64,000 nt of DNA from Clostridium_AT radicumherbarum (GCF_045310525.1 NZ_JBJHZY010000001.1:992001-1056000); one strand, 5' to 3'; shown: positions 16,526-25,869, counted from the stretch's first letter. Translations and numbers: made by a program. Notes: generated from the letters alone by a model not told the origin.

Positions 16526-17692
16526 ATGGATGAAAATTTAATTTGTATAAAAAATGGTAAAATTATTTTAGAAGACCAAGTTTTAGAGAATAAGGTCCTA
16601 ATTTTCAATGATAAAATAGTAGACATATTAGATGAAGAATGTTTCAACAAACAAGAACTATCTAATAAAGTTTCAAAAATTATAGATGCTGAAGGGAAGT
16701 ATGTTTCTCCTGGATTTATAGACGTTCATATTCACGGCTCTGGAGGAAAGGACACTATGGACGGTGAGATTTCAGCACTGAAAACAATTAGTGAAACCAT
16801 AGCGCAAAATGGAGTTACTGGATTCCTGCCTACTACCATGACTATGTCAAAGGAAAAAATATACGAGGCATTAGATACAATAAAGCTTGCCAAGAAGGAA
16901 ACCATAAATGGTGCAAAAATTCTTGGTGCACACATGGAAGGCCCTTTTATATGTGAAAAATATAAGGGTGCTCAGCAGAAAGACTATATAATTAAGCCGG
17001 ATTTTGAATTTATAAAGGACTATGTGGATTTAATAAAAATAATTACTATGGCGCCAGAAGAGGATCATGAGTTTAAATTTATTAAAGAAGTAAAAAAAGA
17101 TACAGATATTGTTTTGTCCATGGGACACACAAATTCAGATTTTGAAACTGCAATGGAAGCAGTAAGATATGGTATAAGCCATGCAACCCATACCTTCAAC
17201 GCTATGACACCTTTTGGACATAGAAAGCTGGGAGTTGTAGGTGCAGTGCTTAGAAGCAATGTAACCTTTGAAATAATTGCGGATACTATACATCTTCATC
17301 CAGAAATTTTTCAAATTATGCTAAATGCTAAGGGTAAGGACAAAATGATTCTTATTACTGATTCCATGAGAGCCGGCTGTATGAAGGATGGAGATTGGGA
17401 GCTTGGAGGCCAGAAGGTAATAGTTAAAAACAATTCTGCAAGACTTGAAGATGGAACTTTAGCAGGAAGTATTTTAACCTTAAATAAAGCAGTTTTAAAT
17501 ATTCTTAAGTATACTAATCTTAAAATTTATGAAGCTGTTGCTTTAGCAAGCTTAAACCCAGCAAAACTAATTGATGCAGATAAAACAAAAGGAAGTATTA
17601 AAATAGGTAAAGATGCTGACTTAGTAATATTTGACGAAGACATGGATGTAAGCTTAACTATTAGTGAAGGTAAAATTATCTATAGTAAGTAA
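16526..17692 (+). CDS. nagA: N-acetylglucosamine-6-phosphate deacetylase
   Basis: A 388-residue amidohydrolase that removes acetate from GlcNAc-6-phosphate, the product of NagE. The metal motif DVHIHGSGG is at about residue 64; GAHMEGPFI (about 135), MGHTNSDF (about 198), HATHTFNAM (about 220) and LITDSM (about 275) are the family's conserved blocks. Length is typical. The start follows AAAGGTGGTAATTACTT. It has its own upstream gap after the nagE terminator, so read-through or a separate promoter near 16440-16470 is possible. No nagB gene is in the window. Confidence 0.95.
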   Translation: MDENLICIKNGKIILEDQVLENKVLIFNDKIVDILDEECFNKQELSNKVSKIIDAEGKYVSPGFIDVHIHGSGGKDTMDGEISALKTISETIAQNGVTGFLPTTMTMSKEKIYEALDTIKLAKKETINGAKILGAHMEGPFICEKYKGAQQKDYIIKPDFEFIKDYVDLIKIITMAPEEDHEFKFIKEVKKDTDIVLSMGHTNSDFETAMEAVRYGISHATHTFNAMTPFGHRKLGVVGAVLRSNVTFEIIADTIHLHPEIFQIMLNAKGKDKMILITDSMRAGCMKDGDWELGGQKVIVKNNSARLEDGTLAGSILTLNKAVLNILKYTNLKIYEAVALASLNPAKLIDADKTKGSIKIGKDADLVIFDEDMDVSLTISEGKIIYSK

Positions 17693-17774
17693 AATCATTT
17701 TGCCGTTTATCATGACTATTCTGATTTTAAATTGATGAGCTTATTATACATTAGATATCATTAAAAAAATTAAG

Positions 17775-17816
17775 AAGGATATTAGTGCAAACACGCTGTA
17801 CTAATATCCTTTTTTT
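17775..17816 (+). terminator. Terminator after nagA
   Basis: AAGGATATTAGT (17775-17786) pairs over 12 bp with ACTAATATCCTT (17800-17811), ending in a run of seven T. The rest of the gap up to 18109 shows no gene. Confidence 0.88.
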
Positions 17817-18109
17817 AAGTTTACTAAATTAATAGGGACTTTAAATCTATTTTATCTTTTCCATAATCATAAGTTAAAATTACTTGTATGGACAGGCTTG
17901 CAACCTCCATTATTTTCATTTAAACTATATCTATTATACCATTTGAACATAATAATTCCATTAATAAGTACCTTAATTAAATCTATGAGATAGATAATCG
18001 AGAATTTACTGAATAGAATTATACATTATGAATAATCGTTTTAGAATTTAGGAATTTTATAATTATAATGTACTCAAATATACTGAACACAAAAACTGGA
18101 GGAAAGCTA

Positions 18110-18814
18110 ATGTTAAAGCTCTTTTTCAAAGGAATAATTATAGGTTTAATAACTGGTATGCCACTTGGACCAATTGGAGCACTGTGCCTTAGGACCACAC
18201 TTGCTAATGGTGCAGCCTTCGGGATTGCCGCAGGCTTAGGTTCCTGCATGGCAGATTCTATATATGCAACCATTGCTGCCATGGGTATTACTGTAATTGC
18301 TAAGTTCATCGCAAGATATCAGCATTATTTTCGCATATTTGGTGGCTTAATTTTAGTACTTTTTGGCCTTCATGGTATTTTATCAAAAAAAGAAGAGATA
18401 AATGAGATACCAACTAGCAAGACATTAGCTAAGAATTTTATGTCAACTTTTTTGCTTGCATTTGCAAATCCATCTACAGTATTTTCTTTTCTTTTTGTAT
18501 TTACGGGGTATGGTTCAAAAAATATTGGTCATGGTGTGTATCAAAGAATTATTTTAATATTAGGTGTATTTTGTGGAAGTCTTATATGGTGGATTATTCT
18601 TGTACTCTTAGCAGGAAGGTTTCATGAACATTTAAGCTTTAAAAAAATGTCCATTATTAACAAGATTCTTGGCGGTGCAATAGTTCTATCAGGTTTGGCT
18701 TTAATTATAAGTATTACTAATTATAAAAGGTATACAGCTCCAATCTATGTACATTTAAAACTATTCGAAAAGATTTTTCATATAAAATTTCCTGCGCATT
18801 TTAAATTGAAATAA
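18110..18814 (+). CDS. LysE family translocator
   Basis: A 234-residue membrane protein of the LysE/RhtB exporter family (PF01810). The conserved N-terminal MPLGPIGALCLRTTLANG is near residue 15, followed by the Gly-rich AAGLGSCMADSIYATIAA helix; about six membrane segments in all. The family exports amino acids or related solutes. An upstream in-frame ATG at 18068 is rejected, because TGGAGGAAAGCTA directly precedes the ATG at 18110. The substrate is unknown. Confidence 0.85.
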   Translation: MLKLFFKGIIIGLITGMPLGPIGALCLRTTLANGAAFGIAAGLGSCMADSIYATIAAMGITVIAKFIARYQHYFRIFGGLILVLFGLHGILSKKEEINEIPTSKTLAKNFMSTFLLAFANPSTVFSFLFVFTGYGSKNIGHGVYQRIILILGVFCGSLIWWIILVLLAGRFHEHLSFKKMSIINKILGGAIVLSGLALIISITNYKRYTAPIYVHLKLFEKIFHIKFPAHFKLK

Positions 18815-18831
18815 CTATTTTTATACTATTT

Positions 18832-18868
18832 CTACATGTCTCATATTTTAAGGCATGTAGTTATTTTT
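18832..18868. terminator. Hairpin between convergent LysE and prenyltransferase genes
   Basis: CTACATG (18832-18838) pairs perfectly with CATGTAG (18854-18860), followed by TTATTTTTG on the plus strand. Confidence 0.6.
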
Positions 18869-18884
18869 GCTTCCATTAATGCAT

Positions 18885-19526
18885 TTAACCACCGAGGGTT
18901 ATGTCCTGTTTATTATACCACTCTAATGCTTGATAGAAGTGACTTGGCTCAAAGTCTGGCCAATACTCGTCTATCACATAAAAATCAGCGTAAATTGATT
19001 GCACTGGTAAAAACCCGCTTAATCTCCTTCGGCCTCCCCAGCGAATAATTAAATCAATTCTTGATATATCTGAGGATTTTATGTTATTAATTACATTCAT
19101 CTTATTATTGCCAGCCGTCTTCAGATTGCATAAGTCCCATTCCCATCCATAATTAACTAGAAAATTCACCTTCATTTTGCCAGTGCCAAAGGTTTGCCTT
19201 TTGGTGTAACTAGTCAATTCCTTTGGAAACATGGGAGATTCGCTGTTTCCTATTACCAGTAATGAAGCGTTTTCCTTAGCAAGCATTTTAACAGCATTAA
19301 CACAGGCACTGGTAAAAGATTTTCTTTGAATTAATGGCCTCTTGTTATTATCTATTGTAAAACCATAATAAGTTATTTCCTTAACACCTATTTGTTCACA
19401 TAGCTTAAAAAGAGCTAATCCTGGGTCTAATCCAGAGGCATACCCCTGTTCTTTATTCATTCCATTTGAAGCTGCCCATCTTCTATTTCCATCTGGGATA
19501 ATACCAATATGCTTAGGTATTCGCAT
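18885..19526 (-). CDS. Divergent undecaprenyl diphosphate synthase-like protein
   Basis: A 213-residue cis-prenyltransferase homologue, shorter than typical UppS (about 250). HIGIIPDGNRRWA near residue 6 keeps the Asp that binds diphosphate-Mg. Other signatures are altered: FSxENWxRP reads FTIDNNKRP, the RTGGExR motif reads RWGGRRRLS, and AYAExYF reads IYADFYV. It may therefore have a shorter-chain product or a changed role and is probably not the housekeeping UppS. The ATG at 19526 follows GAGGTGATTTTT; the GTG at 19535 lies inside that ribosome site and is rejected. Confidence 0.75.
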   Translation of the reverse strand: MRIPKHIGIIPDGNRRWAASNGMNKEQGYASGLDPGLALFKLCEQIGVKEITYYGFTIDNNKRPLIQRKSFTSACVNAVKMLAKENASLLVIGNSESPMFPKELTSYTKRQTFGTGKMKVNFLVNYGWEWDLCNLKTAGNNKMNVINNIKSSDISRIDLIIRWGGRRRLSGFLPVQSIYADFYVIDEYWPDFEPSHFYQALEWYNKQDITLGG

Positions 19527-19791
19527 AAAAATCACCTCATGTTATCAATCATAAGATTTAATAGTAATTTCATTATTGGTATTATAAACATTAATCACAT
19601 AATCTATCCATATGTTTGTAAAAATGGATGAAAAGGAAAAGGAAAAACCTTAAATTATTTCACGCATGTATAAAAATTGGTGACCTTTATATGTAGTGCA
19701 TGATATAATTTTATGTATAAAAGAGAAAAATATTGCTTTAGCTGATACTAAAAGGGAAAGAATAATATTAAATATAATAAGAGGGATTGAA

Positions 19792-20700
19792 ATGAAAATT
19801 GGAATTATTGGCTTAGGTGACATTGCTAATAAAGCTTATTTACCCGTACTTTCTGAAAAGGAAGGTATAGACCTGGTACTGTGCACAAGGAATACAGATA
19901 CTTTAAATAGAATATCAAAAAAGTATAGAATTCCAGAGACAGCTAGAACTATAGATGAACTCATAGCTATAGGAATAGATGCTGCATTTGTAAGTACTGC
20001 TACAGATGCTCATTTTGAAGTAGCTGAAAAGCTGCTTATAAATGGTATAAATACTTATATAGATAAGCCTCTATCTATGAATTTTGATGAAACACTAAGA
20101 ATTGTGAAGCTTGCAAAGAAAAGCGGTAAAATTGCAATGGTGGGCTTTAACAGAAGATTTATACCAAGGGTGAAAGAGCTAAGAGAACATGGTAAAGCAA
20201 ATATAATAATTATGCAGAAAAATAGATATTCTCTACCAGATCATACAAGAAGGTTTATTGTAGAAGACTTTATACATGTGGTAGATACTCTTAGGTTTTT
20301 AATGGATACAGAGGTTAAGGATGTAAAAGTTGAGTGTCTTAGGAATGGTGAAATGCTTGAGAGCCTAGTAATACAGCTTGCGGGGGAAGGCTGCATCGCT
20401 ATTGGCATCATGAACAGAAATGGCGGCGTTACAGAAGAAATAATTGAATACATGACTGGCCAAGATAAATATATAGTAAATAGTCTTGTTGAAACAACAC
20501 ATTATCACAATAAAGAGATAAACATAACAAAGTTTGGTGATTGGGAACCAACGCTTTATAAACGTGGTTTCTATCAAATAGTAGATCATTTTATAGATTG
20601 TGTAAAAAATAATAAGACCCCAGCTCCATCTATTGATGATTCACTAATCACTCATGAGATATGTGAAAAAATAGTTAGTTACATTGATGCAAGTGCTTAA
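19792..20700 (+). CDS. Gfo/Idh/MocA family oxidoreductase
   Basis: A 302-residue NAD(P)-dependent oxidoreductase. The Rossmann motif GIIGLGDIANKAYLP is at residues 4-18, and the conserved DKPLS (YIDKPLSMNF, about 90) with the catalytic-type Lys is present. The C-terminal half is the family's alpha/beta substrate domain. The frame extends upstream to 19696, but GAGGGATTGAA directly before the ATG at 19792 and the Rossmann motif immediately after it set the start. The substrate (sugar, inositol or other) is unknown. It lies 46 bp upstream of the YitT gene and may be co-transcribed with it. Confidence 0.85.
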   Translation: MKIGIIGLGDIANKAYLPVLSEKEGIDLVLCTRNTDTLNRISKKYRIPETARTIDELIAIGIDAAFVSTATDAHFEVAEKLLINGINTYIDKPLSMNFDETLRIVKLAKKSGKIAMVGFNRRFIPRVKELREHGKANIIIMQKNRYSLPDHTRRFIVEDFIHVVDTLRFLMDTEVKDVKVECLRNGEMLESLVIQLAGEGCIAIGIMNRNGGVTEEIIEYMTGQDKYIVNSLVETTHYHNKEINITKFGDWEPTLYKRGFYQIVDHFIDCVKNNKTPAPSIDDSLITHEICEKIVSYIDASA

Positions 20701-20746
20701 GTTCATATAAATTAAAAAGAAATTATTTAATTTTAAGGGTACTATT

Positions 20747-21610
20747 ATGCTGAAAAGTGAAATATTTAATAGACAAAATATAAAATATGCAGCCTTAGTT
20801 ATTGCAGGATGTTTCATTGCCTCAATTGGCGTAAATATGTTTTTAATAAATGCAAAATTATTTAGTGCTGGACTGTCAGGTATAGCAATTTTGGTACAGT
20901 ATGCCCTAAAAATTCCTGCTGGATACACTGTGCTCATAGGCAATATTCCATTACTTCTGCTAAGTTACAAGATGTTAAGTAAAAGGTTTACTTTTTACAG
21001 CACTCTTGGAACTCTTTCCTTGTCATTATTTCTAGTGCTTACACAAAACTTAACAAGTATAATATCAGGCCATGACACGCTCTTGCTTTGCGTTTATGGA
21101 GGAATATTAACAGGTACTGGCCACGGCTTAGCCTATGCAAATCATGGGTCTGAAGGCGGCATGGATATTGTAGTAATGCTAGTTAAAAAGAAATATGACA
21201 GCTTCGATGTTGGGCAGCTAGGGTTTATTGTAAATTGTGTAGTAGTATTTCTAGGAATGTTGTTAAATGGAATACCAGTAGCTTTATATACACTAATGAG
21301 TATGTATATATCTGGTTTTGTTACAGACAAAATCATACATGGATTGTCGAGGAAAAAGGTATTGCTTATAATTACTGATAAGGAGCAAGAAGTATGCAAT
21401 TTTATTGAAGACTACAAGTTTCATGGAGCTGCTATATTAGAGGGTAAGTCACTTGCAGGCAATGAAAGAAAAGTAATATATTGTATAGTTCATGTATCAA
21501 AACTGCCAGCATTTAAATTTGGAGTGTTAAAAATAGATAATAATGCTATTATTTCAATACTTGATGCTTCCGAGGTAGATGGTCGAGGCTTTAATACAAA
21601 TATACTATAA
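20747..21610 (+). CDS. YitT family membrane protein
   Basis: A 287-residue protein with the YitT_membrane domain (about five helices, residues 10-175; conserved GLSGIAILVQY and GSEGGMDIVVMLVKKK) followed by a DUF2179 cytoplasmic domain (about 205-285; ISILDASEVDGRGF). These are common multi-copy membrane proteins of Firmicutes with an undefined transport-type role. The ribosome site is weak (AAGGGTACTATT). A terminator follows. Confidence 0.88.
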   Translation: MLKSEIFNRQNIKYAALVIAGCFIASIGVNMFLINAKLFSAGLSGIAILVQYALKIPAGYTVLIGNIPLLLLSYKMLSKRFTFYSTLGTLSLSLFLVLTQNLTSIISGHDTLLLCVYGGILTGTGHGLAYANHGSEGGMDIVVMLVKKKYDSFDVGQLGFIVNCVVVFLGMLLNGIPVALYTLMSMYISGFVTDKIIHGLSRKKVLLIITDKEQEVCNFIEDYKFHGAAILEGKSLAGNERKVIYCIVHVSKLPAFKFGVLKIDNNAIISILDASEVDGRGFNTNIL

Positions 21611-21640
21611 GATTTAAAAAATAAATGTATTTAATAATGA

Positions 21641-21674
21641 GGGTTAACTCTTAGAAGTTAATCCTTATTTTTTT
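21641..21674 (+). terminator. Terminator after the YitT gene
   Basis: GGGTTAACT pairs over 9 bp (one G·T) with AGTTAATCC around CTTAGA, followed by TTATTTTTTT. Confidence 0.8.
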
Positions 21675-21789
21675 ATGCAAAAATATCTGAAAGGTTGTCA
21701 ATAACATAACAAAGTATTCTTTATGACCACAATATATTTTTAAAGTTTAAAATATTCAAATAATAAAAAGTGGATGCTATTATTTATTC

Positions 21790-21805
21790 AAGCAAACGGT
21801 TACAA
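21790..21805 (-). promoter_or_regulatory. Candidate CcpA-binding cre site before the malic enzyme gene
   Basis: Read on the minus strand, TTGTAACCGTTTGCTT fits every fixed position of the cre consensus WTGNAANCGNWNNCWW. It ends 34 bp before the malic enzyme start and would overlap the promoter or early transcript. Carbon catabolite repression is inferred. Confidence 0.55.
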
Positions 21806-21839
21806 AATATTATATAAAAATTAAAAGGGGGGTTTAAAA

Positions 21840-23012
21840 ATGAATTATTTTGAAGAAAGTTTAAAATTACATGAAAAGAATGTTGGAAAGTTAGAAGTAG
21901 TATCAAAAGTGAAAGTGGAAACAAGAGATGATTTGAGCTTAGCATATACTCCAGGGGTTGCAGAACCTTGTAGAAAAATTCATGAGGATAAAGAAAACGT
22001 TTATAAATATACAAGTAAAGGCAATACTGTTGCTGTAATTTCAGATGGAAGTGCTGTTCTTGGTCTTGGAAATATAGGAGCAACTGCTGGAATTCCTGTT
22101 ATGGAAGGAAAGAGTGTTCTTTTTAAGGAATTTGGAGAAATAGATGCATTTCCAATTTGTATTGAAACTCAAAACGTTGATGAAATTGTAACCATAGTAA
22201 AAAATATAGCTCCGGTTTTTGGCGGAGTAAACCTAGAGGATTTTGGAGCACCAAGATGTTTTGAAATCGAAGAAAGACTTAAAAAAATTATGGACATCCC
22301 TGTTTTCCACGATGACCAGCATGGAACAGCAATAGTAGTTTTATCTGGACTTATTAATGCTCTTAAAGTTGTAGGAAAGAAAATCGGAGATGTAAAGGTT
22401 GTTGTAAATGGAGCTGGCGCAGCAGGAACAGCAATATCCAAATTGCTTCTTGCATCAGGTGTTAAAAATCTTTTAGCAGTTGATAAAGTAGGTATCCTTT
22501 ACAGAGGAATAGAAAATGTAGATGATGCTAAGAAGGCACTTGCTGAAATAACCAATCCTAACAATGTAAAAGGAAATCTTAGTGATGCTATAGCTGGATC
22601 AGACGTGTTCATAGGCGTTTCAGCACCTGGAATAGTTACTCAAGAAATGGTTAGAACCATGGCTAAAGATTCTATAATATTTGCTATGGCAAATCCAACA
22701 CCAGAAATAATGCCAAACCTTGCAAAAGAAGCAGGCGTTAGAGTTATGGGAACAGGACGTTCAGACTTTCCAAATCAAGTAAACAATGTACTTGCATTCC
22801 CTGGAGTTTTTAGAGGGGCACTTGATGTAAGAGCAAGGCAAATAAATGAAGAGATGAAAGTTGCAGCTGCATATGCTATAGCTGGTTATATCAAAGATGA
22901 AGATTTAAATGATGAAAACATCATCCCAAGCATACTTGATAAAAACGTAACCACAGTTGTTGCTAAGGCAGTTGCAGACGCTGCAAGAAGAACAGGCGTA
23001 GCTAGATTATAA
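21840..23012 (+). CDS. Malic enzyme (oxaloacetate-decarboxylating, short bacterial type)
   Basis: A 390-residue NAD(P)-dependent malic enzyme, converting malate to pyruvate and CO2. The N-terminal domain has LAYTPGVAEPC (about residue 38) and GNTVAVISDGSAVLGLGNIG; DDQHGTA (about 160) and the Rossmann-type VVVNGAGAAGTAIS (about 183) follow. Length matches the single-domain bacterial forms without the phosphotransacetylase extension. Strong ribosome site AAGGGGGGTTTAAAA. It heads a run with a KdgT-family permease (25 bp gap), and a CitA/DcuS-like two-component system follows, so it probably belongs to an inducible malate-use module. Confidence 0.93.
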   Translation: MNYFEESLKLHEKNVGKLEVVSKVKVETRDDLSLAYTPGVAEPCRKIHEDKENVYKYTSKGNTVAVISDGSAVLGLGNIGATAGIPVMEGKSVLFKEFGEIDAFPICIETQNVDEIVTIVKNIAPVFGGVNLEDFGAPRCFEIEERLKKIMDIPVFHDDQHGTAIVVLSGLINALKVVGKKIGDVKVVVNGAGAAGTAISKLLLASGVKNLLAVDKVGILYRGIENVDDAKKALAEITNPNNVKGNLSDAIAGSDVFIGVSAPGIVTQEMVRTMAKDSIIFAMANPTPEIMPNLAKEAGVRVMGTGRSDFPNQVNNVLAFPGVFRGALDVRARQINEEMKVAAAYAIAGYIKDEDLNDENIIPSILDKNVTTVVAKAVADAARRTGVARL

Positions 23013-23037
23013 ATTAAAAATAAATGGAGGGGTAAAA

Positions 23038-24006
23038 ATGCAAATTCCAATTAAGAAAACAATTGATAAAATTCCTGGCGGCATGATGGTTGTTCCACTT
23101 TTTTTAGGGGTATTAGTTAATACATTCTTTCCTAAGTTTCTAAAAATAGGTGGTTTTACAAGTGGATTATTTGGACCAGCTGCATCAACACCAATTTTGG
23201 CTTGTTTTATGTTTTTAATTGGTTCACAAATTCATTTCAAATTAGCACCAAAGGCATTAAAAAAAGGTGCACTATTAATATCAGGTAAATTTATAGTAGG
23301 TGCCGGTATTGGCATAATTGTAGGAAAAGTCTTCGGGCCTGCTGGAGTATTAGGTTTATCACCACTAGCGGTGCTTGCAGCATTAACAAATTGTAATGGT
23401 GGATTATATGCATCTCTAGCTTCACAGTATGGTGATGAAACTGATGTAGGAGCGTATGCACTACTATCTATAAAAGATGGTCCATTTTTTACATTAGTTG
23501 CCTTAGGTGCATCAGGACTTGCTCAAATTCCTTTTATGGCACTTGTAGCTGTATTAGTTCCAATTATAATAGGAATGATTTTAGGAAATCTAGATTCTGA
23601 TATGAGAGCTTTCCTTGGTAGCAGTAAATTATTATTAATCCCATTCTTTTCATTCCCATTAGGAGCAGGAATGAATCTTACAACAATTGTAAAGGCTGGA
23701 GGTCCTGGTATACTACTTGGAATAATAGCTGCCTTTACTGGTATAGGAGCCTTTATACTTCTTAAATTATTTAAAGAAGAGCCTATAATTGGCCTTGCAA
23801 CAGGGTCAACAGCAGGGAATGCTGTAGCAACACCAGCTGCGGTTGCAGCAGCAGACCCATCCTTAGCTGCAATAGCAACAATAGCTACTGCGCAAGTTGC
23901 AGCGTCATGTGTAGTATCTGCTATAATTTGTCCATTTATAGTTTCTTATGTATTCAAAGTACTTAAAAATAAAAAAACTAAAAAATTAAATAACGCTGTT
24001 GCATAA
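23038..24006 (+). CDS. 2-keto-3-deoxygluconate permease (KdgT) family transporter
   Basis: A 322-residue membrane protein of the KdgT family (PF03812). It starts with IKKTIDKIPGGMMVVPLFLG, typical of the family, and has about ten membrane segments, with the conserved ALTNCNGGLYASL (about residue 117) and ATGSTAGNAVATPAAVAAADP (about 256) stretches. Named members import 2-keto-3-deoxygluconate with protons. Here it is fused transcriptionally to malic enzyme and followed by a dicarboxylate-type two-component system, so malate or another organic acid is the likelier substrate. No kdgK or kdgA gene is nearby. Confidence 0.88.
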   Translation: MQIPIKKTIDKIPGGMMVVPLFLGVLVNTFFPKFLKIGGFTSGLFGPAASTPILACFMFLIGSQIHFKLAPKALKKGALLISGKFIVGAGIGIIVGKVFGPAGVLGLSPLAVLAALTNCNGGLYASLASQYGDETDVGAYALLSIKDGPFFTLVALGASGLAQIPFMALVAVLVPIIIGMILGNLDSDMRAFLGSSKLLLIPFFSFPLGAGMNLTTIVKAGGPGILLGIIAAFTGIGAFILLKLFKEEPIIGLATGSTAGNAVATPAAVAAADPSLAAIATIATAQVAASCVVSAIICPFIVSYVFKVLKNKKTKKLNNAVA

Positions 24007-24050
24007 ATATAAAAATTATTATTTATAATTTTTAGACAATAAGTTAAAAT

Positions 24051-24079
24051 AAACACGGAAGAATATATTCCGTGTTTTT
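24051..24079 (+). terminator. Terminator after the permease gene
   Basis: AAACACGGAA pairs perfectly over 10 bp with TTCCGTGTTT around GAATATA and is followed by TT. It separates the permease from the sensor kinase gene. Confidence 0.8.
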
Positions 24080-24133
24080 AACCTTTTTATTTACAAAACT
24101 TTAATTTGCATGTACAAGGCTTAGGTGATGAAT

Positions 24134-25738
24134 ATGAAAAAAGCAATGAAGCTTCAAACAAAGCTAACCTTATTGGTTACCGCAGTAGTGTTTGTTTCTA
24201 TATCTATAATAATTCCATTTGTAGCCTCATGGATGACTGGAAATATTGAAAGCAAGGCTGAAACTAATATTATGAATGTAGCTGAGATGATAGCACATTC
24301 CAGTAAGATAGTTGATGCTCTGGAGGCTAAGGATCCTAAGGGAGTTATTGAACCTTATGTCAATATGCAGCTTAAGAATTTAAAACAGATTGAGTATATA
24401 ACTGTAGCGGATAAGGAGGGAATTAGATATTCTCATCCAAATCCAGATATGCTGGGGAAAAAGTTTGTGGGAGGAGATGAACTTAGAGTAGTTCAAAAGG
24501 GAGAAACCTATATTTCTGAGGCTACTGGGACCCTGGGAAAATCCTTGAGAGCTTTTACCCCTATATATGATGAAAATAAGAATGAGATAGGTTTTGTCTC
24601 AGTTGGTACACTTTACAGCAGCATAGAAAAAGCTAAGCATACAGCTATTTTATATATAATTTTTATTAGCCTTGGCGGGCTTATGGTAGGGATAATAGGT
24701 GCTTTTCTATTAGCCAGTAACATAAAGAACACCTTGCTGGGACTAGAACCTGAGGAGATAACAAAATTATATAATGAAAAGATGGGAATTCTCGATGCCA
24801 TTTATGAAGGATTAATAGCTGTTGATCATAGAGGAAAAATTACTCTTATTAATGATTCAGCCTTAAGCATATTGCACTTTGAAAATAGTATTAATAGGGA
24901 TAAAATTATAGGAGAGGACATAGAAAAGGTTATTCCTAACACCCATCTAATTAATGTCATAGAAACAGGAAAATCTGAATTTGAAAATGAGCAGAGGATA
25001 AATGATACCATAATAATGACTAATAGAATCCCTATAATGAATAAAGGGAAGGTTATAGGAGCTATTGCAAGTTTTAGAGATAAAACAGAAATTACCAAAA
25101 TGGCTGAGGAGCTCACAGGTGTTAAAAAATTGGCTTGGTCCTTAAGAGCTCAGAATCATGAATTTATGAATAAGCTTCATACCATTTCAGGACTTATACA
25201 GCTGGAAGAGTACCAGGAAGCTATAGAGTTTATATCAGATGTAGCAAAAGTAAGAAGTAATATAAGCAACATTTTAACAGAGAATATAAAAGATTCTTCT
25301 TTATCAGCTCTACTCTTAGCAAAGTATAATAAAGCTGAGGAAGCAAGAGTTAAGTTATTAATAGACGAAAAATCAAAGCTTACAAGGCTACCTTTGCATA
25401 TGACTTCTGAAAATATTGTATCAGTTGTAGGAAATTTAATAGAGAATTCTCTAGATGAAGTTAAAAATGACGGCACTGGGTTTATATATATAAAAATAGT
25501 GCAAAATGAAGATTTCTTAAGCTTAATAGTAAGAGATAATGGGGGTGGAATTCCACCTCAGTATAGGGAGAAAATCTATGAGCAAGGGTTCTCTACTAAG
25601 GATGGTCAGCGCGGCCATGGTATGTACATTGTAAAAAAAATAATAGATGAGGCTAAAGGTACAATAAGTTTTGATGTTAATGAAGGGGTTAATTGGAATA
25701 TAACCATACCAATGACTGGAGACCAAAGGTCTAAATGA
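24134..25738 (+). CDS. CitA/DcuS/MalK-family sensor histidine kinase
   Basis: A 534-residue sensor kinase. One N-terminal helix (about residues 10-32), an extracytoplasmic PAS-like (PDC) sensor domain (about 33-172, with the YITVADKEGIRYSHPNP block), a second helix (about 173-195), a cytoplasmic PAS domain (about 220-325) and a SpOB-type kinase core follow. The phospho-accepting His is in AQNHEFMNKLHTISGL. ATP-binding boxes are GNLIENSLDEV and GFSTKDGQRGHGMYIVKK. Such kinases sense citrate, malate, fumarate or succinate. AGGTG before the ATG at 24134 decides the start; the GTG at 24125 lies within that site. It probably senses the substrate of the malic enzyme module. Confidence 0.92.
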   Translation: MKKAMKLQTKLTLLVTAVVFVSISIIIPFVASWMTGNIESKAETNIMNVAEMIAHSSKIVDALEAKDPKGVIEPYVNMQLKNLKQIEYITVADKEGIRYSHPNPDMLGKKFVGGDELRVVQKGETYISEATGTLGKSLRAFTPIYDENKNEIGFVSVGTLYSSIEKAKHTAILYIIFISLGGLMVGIIGAFLLASNIKNTLLGLEPEEITKLYNEKMGILDAIYEGLIAVDHRGKITLINDSALSILHFENSINRDKIIGEDIEKVIPNTHLINVIETGKSEFENEQRINDTIIMTNRIPIMNKGKVIGAIASFRDKTEITKMAEELTGVKKLAWSLRAQNHEFMNKLHTISGLIQLEEYQEAIEFISDVAKVRSNISNILTENIKDSSLSALLLAKYNKAEEARVKLLIDEKSKLTRLPLHMTSENIVSVVGNLIENSLDEVKNDGTGFIYIKIVQNEDFLSLIVRDNGGGIPPQYREKIYEQGFSTKDGQRGHGMYIVKKIIDEAKGTISFDVNEGVNWNITIPMTGDQRSK

Positions 25739-25869
25739 CCTTTGACGAGTAGGTTAAACTACTCAGAATGACCACTGAAAGGAGGTAAAAGCCCTAAATG
25801 GGCTTTTACGGGTAACTTGTGAACGGAAGTGAACATCTTAAGTTACCCAGTGTGACCACTGAAAGGAGG
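25725..25869 (+). repeat. Duplicated structured element between kinase and regulator genes
   Basis: Two copies of one unit lie end to end, 84 bp apart. Each has a hairpin with loop TAAAT (AAAGGTC/GACCTTT at 25725-25743; TAAAAGCCC/GGGCTTTTA at 25786-25808). Each then has a second stem (GAGTAG/CTACTC at 25747-25764; GGGTAACTT/AAGTTACCC at 25810-25848). Each ends in the identical 17-mer TGACCACTGAAAGGAGG (25769-25785 and 25853-25869). The second GGAGG is the regulator's ribosome site; the first has no gene behind it. The first hairpin contains the kinase stop codon. It may be a control RNA or an internal duplication. Confidence 0.65.
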
